Below are positions 53,740 through 61,664 of a stretch of DNA of 64,000 bases, piece after piece; the stretch's first letter is position 1, and every line of letters starts with the position of its first letter. Source of the stretch: Chitinophaga pollutisoli (GTDB lineage: Bacteria; Bacteroidota; Bacteroidia; Chitinophagales; Chitinophagaceae); the NCBI RefSeq assembly GCF_038396755.1, contig NZ_CP149822.1, forward strand, positions 1,612,001-1,676,000. The letters are read 5' to 3'. The position numbers and the translations under genes are program-made. The notes beneath the pieces are model-generated. The model was not told the origin of the DNA and ran no database searches. It worked only from the letters and a program-made list of their open reading frames with translations.

Positions 53740-55032
53740 TTACACCAGTTCGATGACGGTGATTTCGGGGAGGATGCCCACGCGGCCGGGGTACCCGAGG
53801 AATCCGAAGCCCCTGTTCACGTAAAGACGCTGTTTGCCTTCTTCGTACAATCCCGCCCACTGGCGGTAGATGTATTGCGCGGGGCTCCATTTGAAGAACG
53901 GTATCTCCACGCCGAACTGCATGCCGTGCGTATGGCCGGCCAGCATAAGATCGACATCAGGGTACTCGGACCGGATCTGGCCGTCCCAATGCGTGGGGTC
54001 GTGGGACAGGAGGATTTTGAACGGAACCTGTTCCGTGCCGGCATACGCGGCTTTCATATCGCCCAGCCGCGGGAAGCGGGGGTTCATGCTCCAGTTCTCC
54101 ACGCCCAGCAACGCGATCTGTTGCCCGTCTTTCTCCAGGATCTGGTTTTCGTTCATGAGCAGGCGCCATCCCATTTTGGCATGCATGCCCTTGAGGGCTT
54201 CCAGGTTCTGGGCCTTGAGGCGGGAGCGGCGGTTGTTATCGTAGTCGGGCCAGGGGTAATAGTCACCGTAGTCGTGGTTGCCCAGCGTGGAATATACGCC
54301 CAGGGGCGCCTCGATCTTGTCGAACACATCGAGGTAATCCTCCATTTCGATGGAGCGGTCATTTACCAGGTCGCCGGTGAACAGAACGAGGTCGGGCTTC
54401 TGGGCGCGGATAAGCTCCACGCCCCTTTTTACGGCCTCCTTGTCGTTGAAGGAACCGGAGTGGATGTCGGACAGCTGCACGATCTTGAGCCCTTTAAACG
54501 CGGCCGGCAGGTTGGGATATGCCAGGCGGAGCTTGCGGACGTGGTAGTTGTATTTGTTGGACAATCCGTACAGCAGCGTGCCCATAAGGGTGCCGCCGAG
54601 GAGGAATCCGGATTTGAGGAGGAAGCGGGAGCGGGTCATGCCGTCGGCTTCGCGGTTGCCGTCCTGCTGCGCCACTGCCGCGGCTACGGCGGGGGCGGAG
54701 CGTACTTTCTCCACAACCCACATTACGGCGCGGCGGCCATCGTCGATCAGGAGGAAGAGGACGACCATGAGTTTGGAGAAGGAGAAAGAGAAGGCGAAGG
54801 TGAGGTAATAGGCCCTGGCCTGCATGAACTTCGCCCAGGGGATTTTACCGTAGAAGACGATGGAGGCCATCACAATGGCGGATAACACCCAGAACAAGGT
54901 GAAAACGACCATCCGGAGTTTCGGGGCGGCGTTGGCCATGAGGGCCCGGAGGGCGTAAAACACGTAGGCGTCGAGCGCCAGCATGATGATGACGAGGAGT
55001 ATGGTGGAGAGTAAGTTTGGTCCGGCTCGCAT
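53740..55032 (-). CDS. Membrane-anchored calcineurin-like metallophosphoesterase
   Basis: A 430-residue protein with about four N-terminal membrane segments (to residue ~105 and again near 140-160), then a C-terminal metallophosphoesterase domain. Metal-binding motifs are in order: LSDIHSG, FTGDLVND, LGNHDYGDY, LLSHDPTHW and LAGHTHGMQ. This YkuE-like architecture is often linked to UDP-diacylglucosamine or phospholipid hydrolysis, but the substrate here is not shown. It is divergent from the UPF0173 gene. Confidence 0.9.
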   Translation of the reverse strand: MRAGPNLLSTILLVIIMLALDAYVFYALRALMANAAPKLRMVVFTLFWVLSAIVMASIVFYGKIPWAKFMQARAYYLTFAFSFSFSKLMVVLFLLIDDGRRAVMWVVEKVRSAPAVAAAVAQQDGNREADGMTRSRFLLKSGFLLGGTLMGTLLYGLSNKYNYHVRKLRLAYPNLPAAFKGLKIVQLSDIHSGSFNDKEAVKRGVELIRAQKPDLVLFTGDLVNDRSIEMEDYLDVFDKIEAPLGVYSTLGNHDYGDYYPWPDYDNNRRSRLKAQNLEALKGMHAKMGWRLLMNENQILEKDGQQIALLGVENWSMNPRFPRLGDMKAAYAGTEQVPFKILLSHDPTHWDGQIRSEYPDVDLMLAGHTHGMQFGVEIPFFKWSPAQYIYRQWAGLYEEGKQRLYVNRGFGFLGYPGRVGILPEITVIELV

Positions 55033-55236
55033 AATATCGTATGGATCAATGGTTTAACTTGGAAGCAATCCTGTAAATTTAGGACAAATGGTCCTGAAAG
55101 GGTGGCTTCCGTGGTTAGGTAGACGATCAAATGACTTAAAAATTGCAAAGATGGGGCAAAAAAAACGGGGTTTTTCCCCAGTTCCGGGTGTGAATAAATA
55201 AATATCCGGCTTGCCCCATTATTAGGCGATTCGTTG

Positions 55237-55244
55237 TATTTTTG
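55237..55244 (+). promoter_or_regulatory. -7 box upstream of the UPF0173 gene
   Basis: TATTTTTG matches TANNTTTG, 35 bases before the ATG at 55279. A possible -33 TTG is at 55211-55213. It probably drives the UPF0173 gene and possibly par genes downstream. Confidence 0.45.
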
Positions 55245-55278
55245 TCCGATTAGGTCATAATATTATATTATTGCAATT

Positions 55279-55965
55279 ATGAAGTTCACCTATTACGGGC
55301 ATTCCAGTTTTGCGGTGGAAGTGAAGGGGAAAAAGATCGTATTTGACCCTTTCATTACGCACAATGAACTGGCTAAGTCGATAGACGTCAATCAGATAGA
55401 GGCGGATTACATTTTTGTATCCCATGGCCATAGCGACCATGTGGCCGACCTGATGGACCTGGCTGCCAGGACGGGTGCTACGGTGGTAGGGGCGTTCGAG
55501 CTCACGGAGTGGGTGCGGAAGCAGGGGTATGATAAGGTGCACCCGATGAACACAGGGGGTAAATGGGCGTTTGATTTCGGGACCGTGAAGTGCACGGTGG
55601 CGCATCATTCGAGCGGTTTGCCCGACGGCAGTTACGGCGGCAATCCCATGGGATTTTTGTTCATGACCGGCGACGGGAACTTCTATTACGCAGGCGATAC
55701 GGCATTGACTTTCGACATGGAGCTGATCCCCCGCTGGGCGAAGCTGGATTTCGCGGTATTGCCGATCGGGGATAATTTCACGATGGGAGTGGAAGACGCG
55801 GTGATCGCCGCCGAGTTCATTGAATGCCAGCGTATCATCGGAGCGCATTACGACACTTTCGGATATATCAAAATCGACAAAACGGCTGCCTTGCGGCAGT
55901 TTGAAGAAGCGGGGCTTACCCTGTTGCTGCCGGGCATCGGTGAAACCATCGAAGCCATCGGCTGA
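55279..55965 (+). CDS. UPF0173 metal-dependent hydrolase
   Basis: A 228-residue metallo-beta-lactamase fold protein. The zinc motif HxHxDH appears as SHGHSDH, with a preceding YYGHSSF, a later His in TVAHHSSG, Asp in YYAGDTAL and a final His in IGAHYDTF. UPF0173 proteins are conserved in bacteria with no settled substrate. It is 43 bases upstream of parA on the same strand, and they may be co-transcribed. Confidence 0.9.
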   Translation: MKFTYYGHSSFAVEVKGKKIVFDPFITHNELAKSIDVNQIEADYIFVSHGHSDHVADLMDLAARTGATVVGAFELTEWVRKQGYDKVHPMNTGGKWAFDFGTVKCTVAHHSSGLPDGSYGGNPMGFLFMTGDGNFYYAGDTALTFDMELIPRWAKLDFAVLPIGDNFTMGVEDAVIAAEFIECQRIIGAHYDTFGYIKIDKTAALRQFEEAGLTLLLPGIGETIEAIG

Positions 55966-56008
55966 CATCCTATTTTATCCTATTAAACCTGGAATTTAAG
56001 ACAAGACA

Positions 56009-56830
56009 ATGGCAAGAATCATCGCAATCGCCAATCAGAAAGGGGGCGTGGGGAAAACAACCAGCGCCATCAATCTCGCCAGCAGCCTGGCGGTACTGGA
56101 GTACAAAACGCTGCTCGTGGACGCGGACCCTCAGGCCAACAGCACAACGGGGCTGGGCTTCGACCTGCGCAACATTCAGCAGAGCCTGTACGACTGCATG
56201 GTGAACGACGTGCAACCGCGCGACGTGATCCTGGAATCCGACACGCCGAACCTGAAAGTATTGCCTTCGCACATCGACCTGGTGGGCGCGGAGCTGGAGC
56301 TCATCAACCATCCCAACCGGGAAAGGGTGATGAAACAGGTGATTGATGCCATCAAAGACGAATACGACTTCATTATCGTAGACTGCTCCCCTTCCCTGGG
56401 CCTGATCACGGTGAACGCCCTGGTGGCTTCCCATTCGGTGATCATCCCGGTACAGTGCGAGTTCTTTGCCCTGGAGGGCCTGGGCAAGCTGCTCAATACC
56501 ATCAAAATCGTGCAAAGCAGGCTGAATACGGACCTGGAGATCGAGGGCATCCTCATGACCATGTACGACGGCCGCCTCCGCCTCAGCAACCAGGTGGTGG
56601 ACGAAGTGAAGCAACACTTCGAGGAAAGCGTGTTCAATACCATCATCCACCGCAACACCAAGCTGGGCGAAGCGCCTAGCTTCGGCAAATCGGTGATTAT
56701 GTATGATGCCATGAGCACCGGCGCCATCAACTACCTGAACCTGGCGAAGGAAATCCTGCAGAAGCATAACTTTACCAAGATCAATCAAGAAGACAAAATA
56801 CTAGCAATTAACGATGACCAATCCGAGTAA
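56009..56830 (+). CDS. parA: ParA/Soj chromosome partition ATPase
   Basis: A 273-residue ParA with the deviant Walker A KGGVGKTT (residues ~11-18), a DADPQANST switch and the VDCSPSLGLIT Walker-B-like region. It works with ParB and parS to segregate chromosomes. The start of parB overlaps its end by 17 bases. Length and lack of an N-terminal helix-turn-helix fit a chromosomal ParA. No parS-like TGTTTCACGTGAAACA site was noticed in the window. Confidence 0.95.
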   Translation: MARIIAIANQKGGVGKTTSAINLASSLAVLEYKTLLVDADPQANSTTGLGFDLRNIQQSLYDCMVNDVQPRDVILESDTPNLKVLPSHIDLVGAELELINHPNRERVMKQVIDAIKDEYDFIIVDCSPSLGLITVNALVASHSVIIPVQCEFFALEGLGKLLNTIKIVQSRLNTDLEIEGILMTMYDGRLRLSNQVVDEVKQHFEESVFNTIIHRNTKLGEAPSFGKSVIMYDAMSTGAINYLNLAKEILQKHNFTKINQEDKILAINDDQSE

Positions 56831-57719
56831 GAAAGAGGCGTTGGGGAAAGGCATCCGCTCGCTGTTACAGAATATCGACACAGACCTGAAGCAGACCACC
56901 GGCGCGCTCGCCGAGCAGGTGGTGGCGCAGGCGACCGGTATCGAGCGGATCCCGCTTGATATGATTGAGATCAACCCCAAGCAGCCCCGGCGCGATTTCG
57001 ACGAACAGGCGCTGCAGGAGCTGAGCCAGTCCATCAAGATCCACGACATCATTCAACCCGTAACCGTTTCCCGCATCGGCAAGAAATACCAGCTGATTGC
57101 GGGGGAACGCCGTTTCCGCGCCAGCAAGATGGCCGGGTTGAAAGACATTCCCGCGTATGTGCGGCAAGCCAACGACCAGGAGCTCCTGGAACTGGCGCTG
57201 CTCGAAAACCTGCAACGGGAAAATCTCAACGCCATCGAAATCGGCCTCAGCTACAAACGCCTCATGGAAGAGATCGACCTCACCCAGGAGCAGGTAGCAG
57301 AAAGAATGGGCAAGGAAAGGAGCACCGTTACCAACTACATCCGCCTGCTGAAACTGCCCCCCGATATCCAGGTGGCGGTCCGCAATAACAAACTCAGCAT
57401 GGGCCACGCCCGCACCCTCATCAGTGTGGAAGACGTGGACAAGCAACTCTTCGTTTTCGGGGAAATCATGAAAAACGGATTGTCCGTAAGGCAGACCGAA
57501 GAGCTCGTGCGCAAGGTGAACCAGAACGAAAAGAGCCAGGCGAAAAAACCGGCGAAACCCTCCCTCCCGCCGGCTTATCAGAAAATCCAGGACAACCTCT
57601 CCTCCCACTTCTCCACCAAGGTAAACCTGGACAGGGGTAAGAACGGAAAAGGCAGCATCCAGATCGAATTCTATTCGGACGAAGAACTGGACAGCATCCT
57701 GGAAAAACTATCATTATAA
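56814..57719 (+). CDS. parB: ParB chromosome partition protein
   Basis: A 301-residue ParB. The N-terminus is KKEALGKGIRSLL, typical of the ParA-contacting tail. The CTPase/nuclease-fold domain has the hallmark GERRFRAS, then a helix-turn-helix (QEQVAERMGKERSTVTNYIRLL) recognises parS, then a C-terminal dimer domain. It overlaps parA by 17 bases, which fits coupled translation. Confidence 0.95.
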   Translation: MTNPSKKEALGKGIRSLLQNIDTDLKQTTGALAEQVVAQATGIERIPLDMIEINPKQPRRDFDEQALQELSQSIKIHDIIQPVTVSRIGKKYQLIAGERRFRASKMAGLKDIPAYVRQANDQELLELALLENLQRENLNAIEIGLSYKRLMEEIDLTQEQVAERMGKERSTVTNYIRLLKLPPDIQVAVRNNKLSMGHARTLISVEDVDKQLFVFGEIMKNGLSVRQTEELVRKVNQNEKSQAKKPAKPSLPPAYQKIQDNLSSHFSTKVNLDRGKNGKGSIQIEFYSDEELDSILEKLSL

Positions 57720-57720
57720 G

Positions 57721-58398
57721 GTGAAAAACAGCGTCCGCTACCTGCTTTGCTGCCTGTTGCTGCTGCCGGGCACCCGCCTCCTGGCTCAGGCAGATACCAC
57801 CGGCAACCGTGTGATCATGGACTCGCTCAAACGCCAGGCCACCACCACCACTGCCGGCAAGGATACCGCTATCCGGTATACCAGCGCGGAAGACAGTATC
57901 GTAGCCAACTACAAACCGCTCCACAGCCCCCGCAAAGCGGCGTTTTATTCCGCCGTGCTCCCGGGGTTGGGACAAATCTATAATCGCCAGTACTGGAAAG
58001 TACCCGTTGTATACGCCGCACTCGGCGTCAGCGCAGGGTTCTTTATCGGGAACCTGGACTTGTACCAGGAATACCGCAACGCCTACCGCCAGCGGGTCGC
58101 CAACCGCGACAATCCAGATTTTAAGGATAATTATGCGCGTTACCGCGACGAAGACCTGACCTACCTGCGCGATGCCTATCGCCAGTATGTGGATTACTCG
58201 GTATTGGTATTCGCGGCGGCGTATGCGCTCAACATCGTGGACGCCACCGTGTTTGCGCACCTCCGGCAGTTCGATATCTCCAACGACCTGAGCCTGCGCG
58301 TGACGCCCAAGATGATCGACCGGCGTTCGTTCGGCGTAGGGCTCACCCTCACCCTCAACCCGCGCGCTTCGCGGCCTGCGGGGATTTCATTTAAATAA
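57721..58398 (+). CDS. DUF5683 domain protein
   Basis: A 225-residue protein starting with GTG, two bases after parB. It has a signal peptide (~22 residues, ending LLAQ), then KAAFYSAVLPGLGQIYNRQYWKVP, the hallmark of DUF5683, a hydrophobic segment and a segment rich in Arg/Tyr (YRQRVANRDN). DUF5683 genes sit between parB and dapB in many Bacteroidota genomes. It is probably a periplasmic or inner-membrane protein of unknown role. Confidence 0.85.
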   Translation: MKNSVRYLLCCLLLLPGTRLLAQADTTGNRVIMDSLKRQATTTTAGKDTAIRYTSAEDSIVANYKPLHSPRKAAFYSAVLPGLGQIYNRQYWKVPVVYAALGVSAGFFIGNLDLYQEYRNAYRQRVANRDNPDFKDNYARYRDEDLTYLRDAYRQYVDYSVLVFAAAYALNIVDATVFAHLRQFDISNDLSLRVTPKMIDRRSFGVGLTLTLNPRASRPAGISFK

Positions 58399-58418
58399 TC
58401 ACAGGATCCGAACCAGAT

Positions 58419-59135
58419 ATGAAAATCGCATTAATCGGGTATGGCAAAATGGGCAAAACCATTGAAGCCATCGCCACCAGCCGCGGCCACGAAATCGTTC
58501 ACCGCATCGACATCAACAGCAGCCACCTCCTGGAGAAAGAAAGCCTCTCCCAGGCCGATGTCGCCATCGAATTCACCACACCTGAAACCGCTTACCACAA
58601 CATCCTCAAATGCTTCGACGCGGGCGTACCCGTTGTTTGCGGCACCACCGGCTGGCTCGAGAAGCTGCCCGAAGTGAAAGCCACCTGCCTCGAAAAGCAC
58701 CAGGCCTTCCTTTACGCCAGCAACTTCAGCATCGGGGTGAACATCTTCTTCGCCCTGAACCAGAAACTGGCTGAACTAATGGCCGGCCAACCGTCTTACT
58801 CCGTGCGGATGGAAGAAATCCACCACACCCAGAAGAAAGACGCACCCTCCGGCACCGCCATCACCCTGGCCGAACAGATCATCGATAAAATCCCGGGGAA
58901 AACCGGCTGGGTAAACGACCCCACGCAGGACGCTTCCCAGCTCTATATCCATTCCAAACGCATCGACCCCGCCGCAGGAACACATATCATTGATTACCAT
59001 TCCACTATCGACGATATCACCATCACCCACACCGCACACTCGCGCGAGGGCTTCGCAGCTGGTGCCGTAACCGCGGCGGAATGGATCAAAGGGAAAAAAG
59101 GGATCTTCAACATGGGCGACGTGCTGAATCTCTAA
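58419..59135 (+). CDS. dapB: 4-Hydroxy-tetrahydrodipicolinate reductase
   Basis: A 238-residue DapB. The NAD(P) motif is GYGKMG (residues 8-13), the active-site region EIHHTQKKDAPSGTA has the conserved His pair and Lys, and TAHSREGFAAGAV is near the end. It makes tetrahydrodipicolinate for lysine and meso-diaminopimelate. It follows the DUF5683 gene by 20 bases in the parA-parB-DUF5683-dapB order often seen in this phylum. Confidence 0.95.
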   Translation: MKIALIGYGKMGKTIEAIATSRGHEIVHRIDINSSHLLEKESLSQADVAIEFTTPETAYHNILKCFDAGVPVVCGTTGWLEKLPEVKATCLEKHQAFLYASNFSIGVNIFFALNQKLAELMAGQPSYSVRMEEIHHTQKKDAPSGTAITLAEQIIDKIPGKTGWVNDPTQDASQLYIHSKRIDPAAGTHIIDYHSTIDDITITHTAHSREGFAAGAVTAAEWIKGKKGIFNMGDVLNL

Positions 59136-59169
59136 AACTCACGCCCCCCTCAAAACCAACGGTTTTTGT

Positions 59170-59177
59170 TATATTTG
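59170..59177 (+). promoter_or_regulatory. -7 box for the Rrf2 gene
   Basis: TATATTTG matches TANNTTTG, 47 bases before the ATG. No clear -33 partner. Confidence 0.45.
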
Positions 59178-59216
59178 TACAATTGAGAGTGCAAAAATCA
59201 CAGGAGACTTAGGAAT

Positions 59217-59633
59217 ATGCTGTCTAAAAAAACACAATACGCGTTCCACGCCCTTATTTACCTGGCGGAGAATGTTGACAAAGGACCTATACTGATTTCT
59301 GAAATCGCTTCGGAGAAAAGCATCTCCATCAAGTTTTTGGAGAACATCCTGCTGGAGCTGAAGAATGCCGGTATATTGGGCAGCAAGAAGGGAAAAGGAG
59401 GCGGTTACTACCTGTTGCGCACGCCGAAGGAAATTCCGCTGGCGCGTATCATCCGGTTGCTGGACGGGCCCATCGCCCTGCTCCCTTGCGTCAGCCTCAA
59501 CTATTATGAGCGTTGCGAGAATTGCAAGGACGAAACCGTCTGCGGCCTGCACGAAGTAATGAGCAAAGTCCGCGACGCGACGCTTAAACTGTTGGAAAAC
59601 AAATCTTTAAAAGATATCCTCACAAGAGAGTAA
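59217..59633 (+). CDS. Rrf2-family transcriptional regulator
   Basis: A 138-residue Rrf2 protein. An N-terminal winged helix-turn-helix (MLSKKTQYAFHALIYLA ... SISIKFLENILLELK), a dimer helix, and a wing with KGKGGGYYLLR are seen. Four cysteines, C91, C100, C103 and C109, lie in the Fe-S/sensor loop, more than the usual three of IscR. CymR-type members lack them, so an Fe-S sensor is plausible. It lies directly upstream of the cysHDN sulfate operon, which it may control (inference). Its own terminator follows. Confidence 0.9.
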   Translation: MLSKKTQYAFHALIYLAENVDKGPILISEIASEKSISIKFLENILLELKNAGILGSKKGKGGGYYLLRTPKEIPLARIIRLLDGPIALLPCVSLNYYERCENCKDETVCGLHEVMSKVRDATLKLLENKSLKDILTRE

Positions 59634-59657
59634 CGACATTCTCAGGGTTATAAGTAC

Positions 59658-59690
59658 AGAGGCTGTATCGATGCGATACAGCCTCTTTTT
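59658..59690 (+). terminator. Terminator after the Rrf2 gene
   Basis: AGAGGCTGTATCG and CGATACAGCCTCT form a 13-base perfect stem with an ATG loop and a T run. Confidence 0.9.
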
Positions 59691-59724
59691 TTATGTCGCC
59701 GGATATTCACCCGTTTGCATACAA

Positions 59725-59744
59725 AATACTCAGAAGTGAGTATT
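59725..59744 (+). promoter_or_regulatory. Palindrome, possible operator
   Basis: AATACTCA-GAAG-TGAGTATT, a perfect eight-base inverted repeat with a 4-base centre, sits 21 bases upstream of a TACCTTTG box. No gene is obviously driven by it. Confidence 0.4.
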
Positions 59745-59921
59745 GGAGGATGATGCGCCACCCGGTACCTTTGTTCCAACGGATATTATATTCCGGTCAA
59801 CGTATACCTGTTGCCATGGAAATAGCGCGCTTGCCGGATACCCTAACCAACGTGTATACTTTTGATTTACATTGCTTTCGCAGAGTTTTTTCCAGATATG
59901 ACGTTCCCCAGAAAAGTCAAC

Positions 59922-59948
59922 GAAGAGCCCCGCAGGACGGGGCTCTTC
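59922..59948 (+). promoter_or_regulatory. Strong GC hairpin upstream of the cys promoter
   Basis: GAAGAGCCCCG and CGGGGCTCTTC form a perfect 11-base stem with a CAGGA loop, followed by ACTTTTCC. It could end a short transcript or insulate the cys promoter. Confidence 0.5.
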
Positions 59949-59964
59949 ACTTTTCCGGAAATTT

Positions 59965-59985
59965 AGTCTATATTTTTTATAGACT
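59965..59985 (+). promoter_or_regulatory. Candidate operator of the cys operon
   Basis: AGTCTATA-N5-TATAGACT is a perfect palindrome ending 6 bases before the cysH -7 box (59991-59998), spanning the -33 zone. Position and symmetry fit a dimeric regulator such as the Rrf2 protein encoded upstream. Confidence 0.55.
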
Positions 59986-59990
59986 TTATG

Positions 59991-59998
59991 TATTTTTG
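59991..59998 (+). promoter_or_regulatory. -7 box of cysHDN
   Basis: TATTTTTG matches TANNTTTG, 26 bases before the cysH ATG, giving a leader of about 20 bases. It supports the start at 60024 over the longer frame from 59988. Confidence 0.6.
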
Positions 59999-60023
59999 TT
60001 GTCCGGACTACCGGGATAAGGAT

Positions 60024-60710
60024 ATGAAAGATCTCACGGGCATCATCGCCCAGCAAACAGACATCGCCACGGGAATACGTATGTTGACGGAGGAATTTCC
60101 GGGACAGGTGGTTTTTTCCACCTCCTTCGGGCAGGAAGACCAGGTGCTGGCCGACATCATCTGGCGCAACCACCTCCCTGTCCGCGTTTTCACGCTCGAC
60201 ACCGGGCGGCTTTTCCAGGAAACGTACGACCTGATGGATCTCACCAGGGCGCGTTACAAACAGCCGTTCGATGTGTATTTTCCGCAAACAGAAGCAGTGC
60301 AAAATCTGTTAAGGGAGAAAGGTACCAACAGCTTTTACGATTCCGTGGAGAACCGTAAGGAATGTTGCCATATCCGGAAAGTGGAGCCTCTCGGCAGGGC
60401 GCTGCAGGGCGCCAAAGTGTGGATCACGGGGCTGCGGGCGGAACAAAGCGAAAACCGGCACGATATGCCTGTGCTCGAATGGGACGGCCACCGCGGATTG
60501 TACAAGTACAACCCCCTCATCCGCTGGAGCTTCGAAGAGATGATCGCCTATCTGAAAGCCAATAACGTGCCCTACAATAAGCTGCACGACAAAGGTTTCA
60601 TCTCCATCGGCTGCGCTCCTTGCACCCGCGCTATCGAACCCGGAGAACATCCCCGCGCCGGCCGCTGGTGGTGGGAGCTCTCTAAAAAAGAATGCGGATT
60701 ACACAGTTAG
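60024..60710 (+). CDS. cysH: Assimilatory adenylyl-sulfate reductase (CysH)
   Basis: A 228-residue reductase of the PAPS/APS reductase family. Cys114-Cys115 in KECCHIRKVEPL and Cys197-Cys200 in GCAPCTR form the two pairs that hold a [4Fe-4S] cluster in APS reductases and are absent from classical E. coli-type PAPS reductases. STSFGQEDQV is the nucleotide loop. So it likely reduces APS directly to sulfite. That fits the absence of an APS kinase in cysN. The typical C-terminal Cys motif is KKECGLHS. First gene of cysH-cysD-cysN. Confidence 0.92.
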   Translation: MKDLTGIIAQQTDIATGIRMLTEEFPGQVVFSTSFGQEDQVLADIIWRNHLPVRVFTLDTGRLFQETYDLMDLTRARYKQPFDVYFPQTEAVQNLLREKGTNSFYDSVENRKECCHIRKVEPLGRALQGAKVWITGLRAEQSENRHDMPVLEWDGHRGLYKYNPLIRWSFEEMIAYLKANNVPYNKLHDKGFISIGCAPCTRAIEPGEHPRAGRWWWELSKKECGLHS

Positions 60711-60731
60711 ACCAACTTTTAACATCACGAT

Positions 60732-61637
60732 ATGAGTAGTATACAATGGCAATTTCCAAGAGCCCTCGAGGACGAAGCGATTTACATCCTCCGGGAAACC
60801 GCCGCGCAGTTCGAACGCCCGGCGATCCTCTTTTCCGGCGGTAAAGACTCGATCACACTCGTGCGCCTGGCACAGAAAGCCTTCTATCCCGGTAAAATAC
60901 CCTTCCCCCTCCTCCACGTAGACACCGGCCATAACTTCCCCGAAACCATCCAGTTCCGCGACTGGCTCGTGGAATCCCTCGGCCTGGAGCTCATCGTCCG
61001 CAACGTGCAGGACTCCATCGACCAGGGAAAAGCGAAGGAAGAAACCGGCAAATACGCCTCCCGCAACGCCCTGCAGACCGTTACCCTCCTCGATGCCATC
61101 GAAGAGCTGAAATTCGACGCCTGCATCGGCGGCGCCCGCCGCGATGAAGAGAAGGCCCGCGCCAAGGAACGCATCTTCTCCGTCCGCGACGAATTCGGAC
61201 AATGGAACGCTAAAATGCAGCGCCCCGAACTTTTCGATATGCTCAACGGCAAAATCAACATCGGCGAAAACGTGCGCGTGTTCCCCATCTCCAACTGGAC
61301 GGAACTCGACGTATGGAATTATATCCGGGAAGAAGGACTTCAGATCCCGTCGATTTACTTCTCGCACGAACGCGAGATTATCGAGCGCGACGGCATGTAC
61401 TGGCCCTTCTCACCCTACCTCAACACCACTGAGGAAGAGGTTCCATTCCGTTCCAAAGTACGCTTCCGCACCGTGGGCGATATGACCTGCACCGCCGCCG
61501 TATTGTCGGAAGCCGATAAGCTGGAAGACATCATCGAGGAAATCCTCGCGGCCAAAATCTCCGAGCGCGGCGCGCGTATCGACGACAAGCGATCCGAAGC
61601 CGCCATGGAAAAACGCAAACAGGCAGGATATTTCTAA
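60732..61637 (+). CDS. cysD: Sulfate adenylyltransferase subunit 2
   Basis: A 301-residue PP-loop ATP sulfurylase subunit. The loop is SGGKDS in ILFSGGKDSI, with HVDTGHNFPE and the conserved GGARRDEEKARAKER. It forms APS from ATP and sulfate with the GTPase CysN. Located 21 bases after cysH and 27 bases before cysN. Confidence 0.96.
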   Translation: MSSIQWQFPRALEDEAIYILRETAAQFERPAILFSGGKDSITLVRLAQKAFYPGKIPFPLLHVDTGHNFPETIQFRDWLVESLGLELIVRNVQDSIDQGKAKEETGKYASRNALQTVTLLDAIEELKFDACIGGARRDEEKARAKERIFSVRDEFGQWNAKMQRPELFDMLNGKINIGENVRVFPISNWTELDVWNYIREEGLQIPSIYFSHEREIIERDGMYWPFSPYLNTTEEEVPFRSKVRFRTVGDMTCTAAVLSEADKLEDIIEEILAAKISERGARIDDKRSEAAMEKRKQAGYF

Positions 61638-61664
61638 CCATCACCGATAACCGCAACGCAACAT

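Larger units (their letters stand above)
59634..60023. other. Structured intergenic region before cysH
   Basis: A 390-base region. In order: the Rrf2 terminator (59658-59686); a perfect palindrome AATACTCA-GAAG-TGAGTATT (59725-59744) with a TACCTTTG box 21 bases after it (59766-59773); a second box TACTTTTG near 59858; a strong GC hairpin at 59922-59948; the AGTCTATA palindrome at 59965-59985; and the cysH -7 box at 59991-59998. A 108-codon frame across it is treated as spurious because it spans these elements. Confidence 0.6.

Noticed and set aside
59658..60000. Riboswitch (SAM, TPP, cobalamin) upstream of cysH
   Set aside because: I looked for known core motifs and found none; the predicted leader is only ~20 bases.
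59693..60019. 108-codon ORF before cysH
   Set aside because: It spans hairpins, an operator-like palindrome and the cysH promoter and has no recognisable domain.
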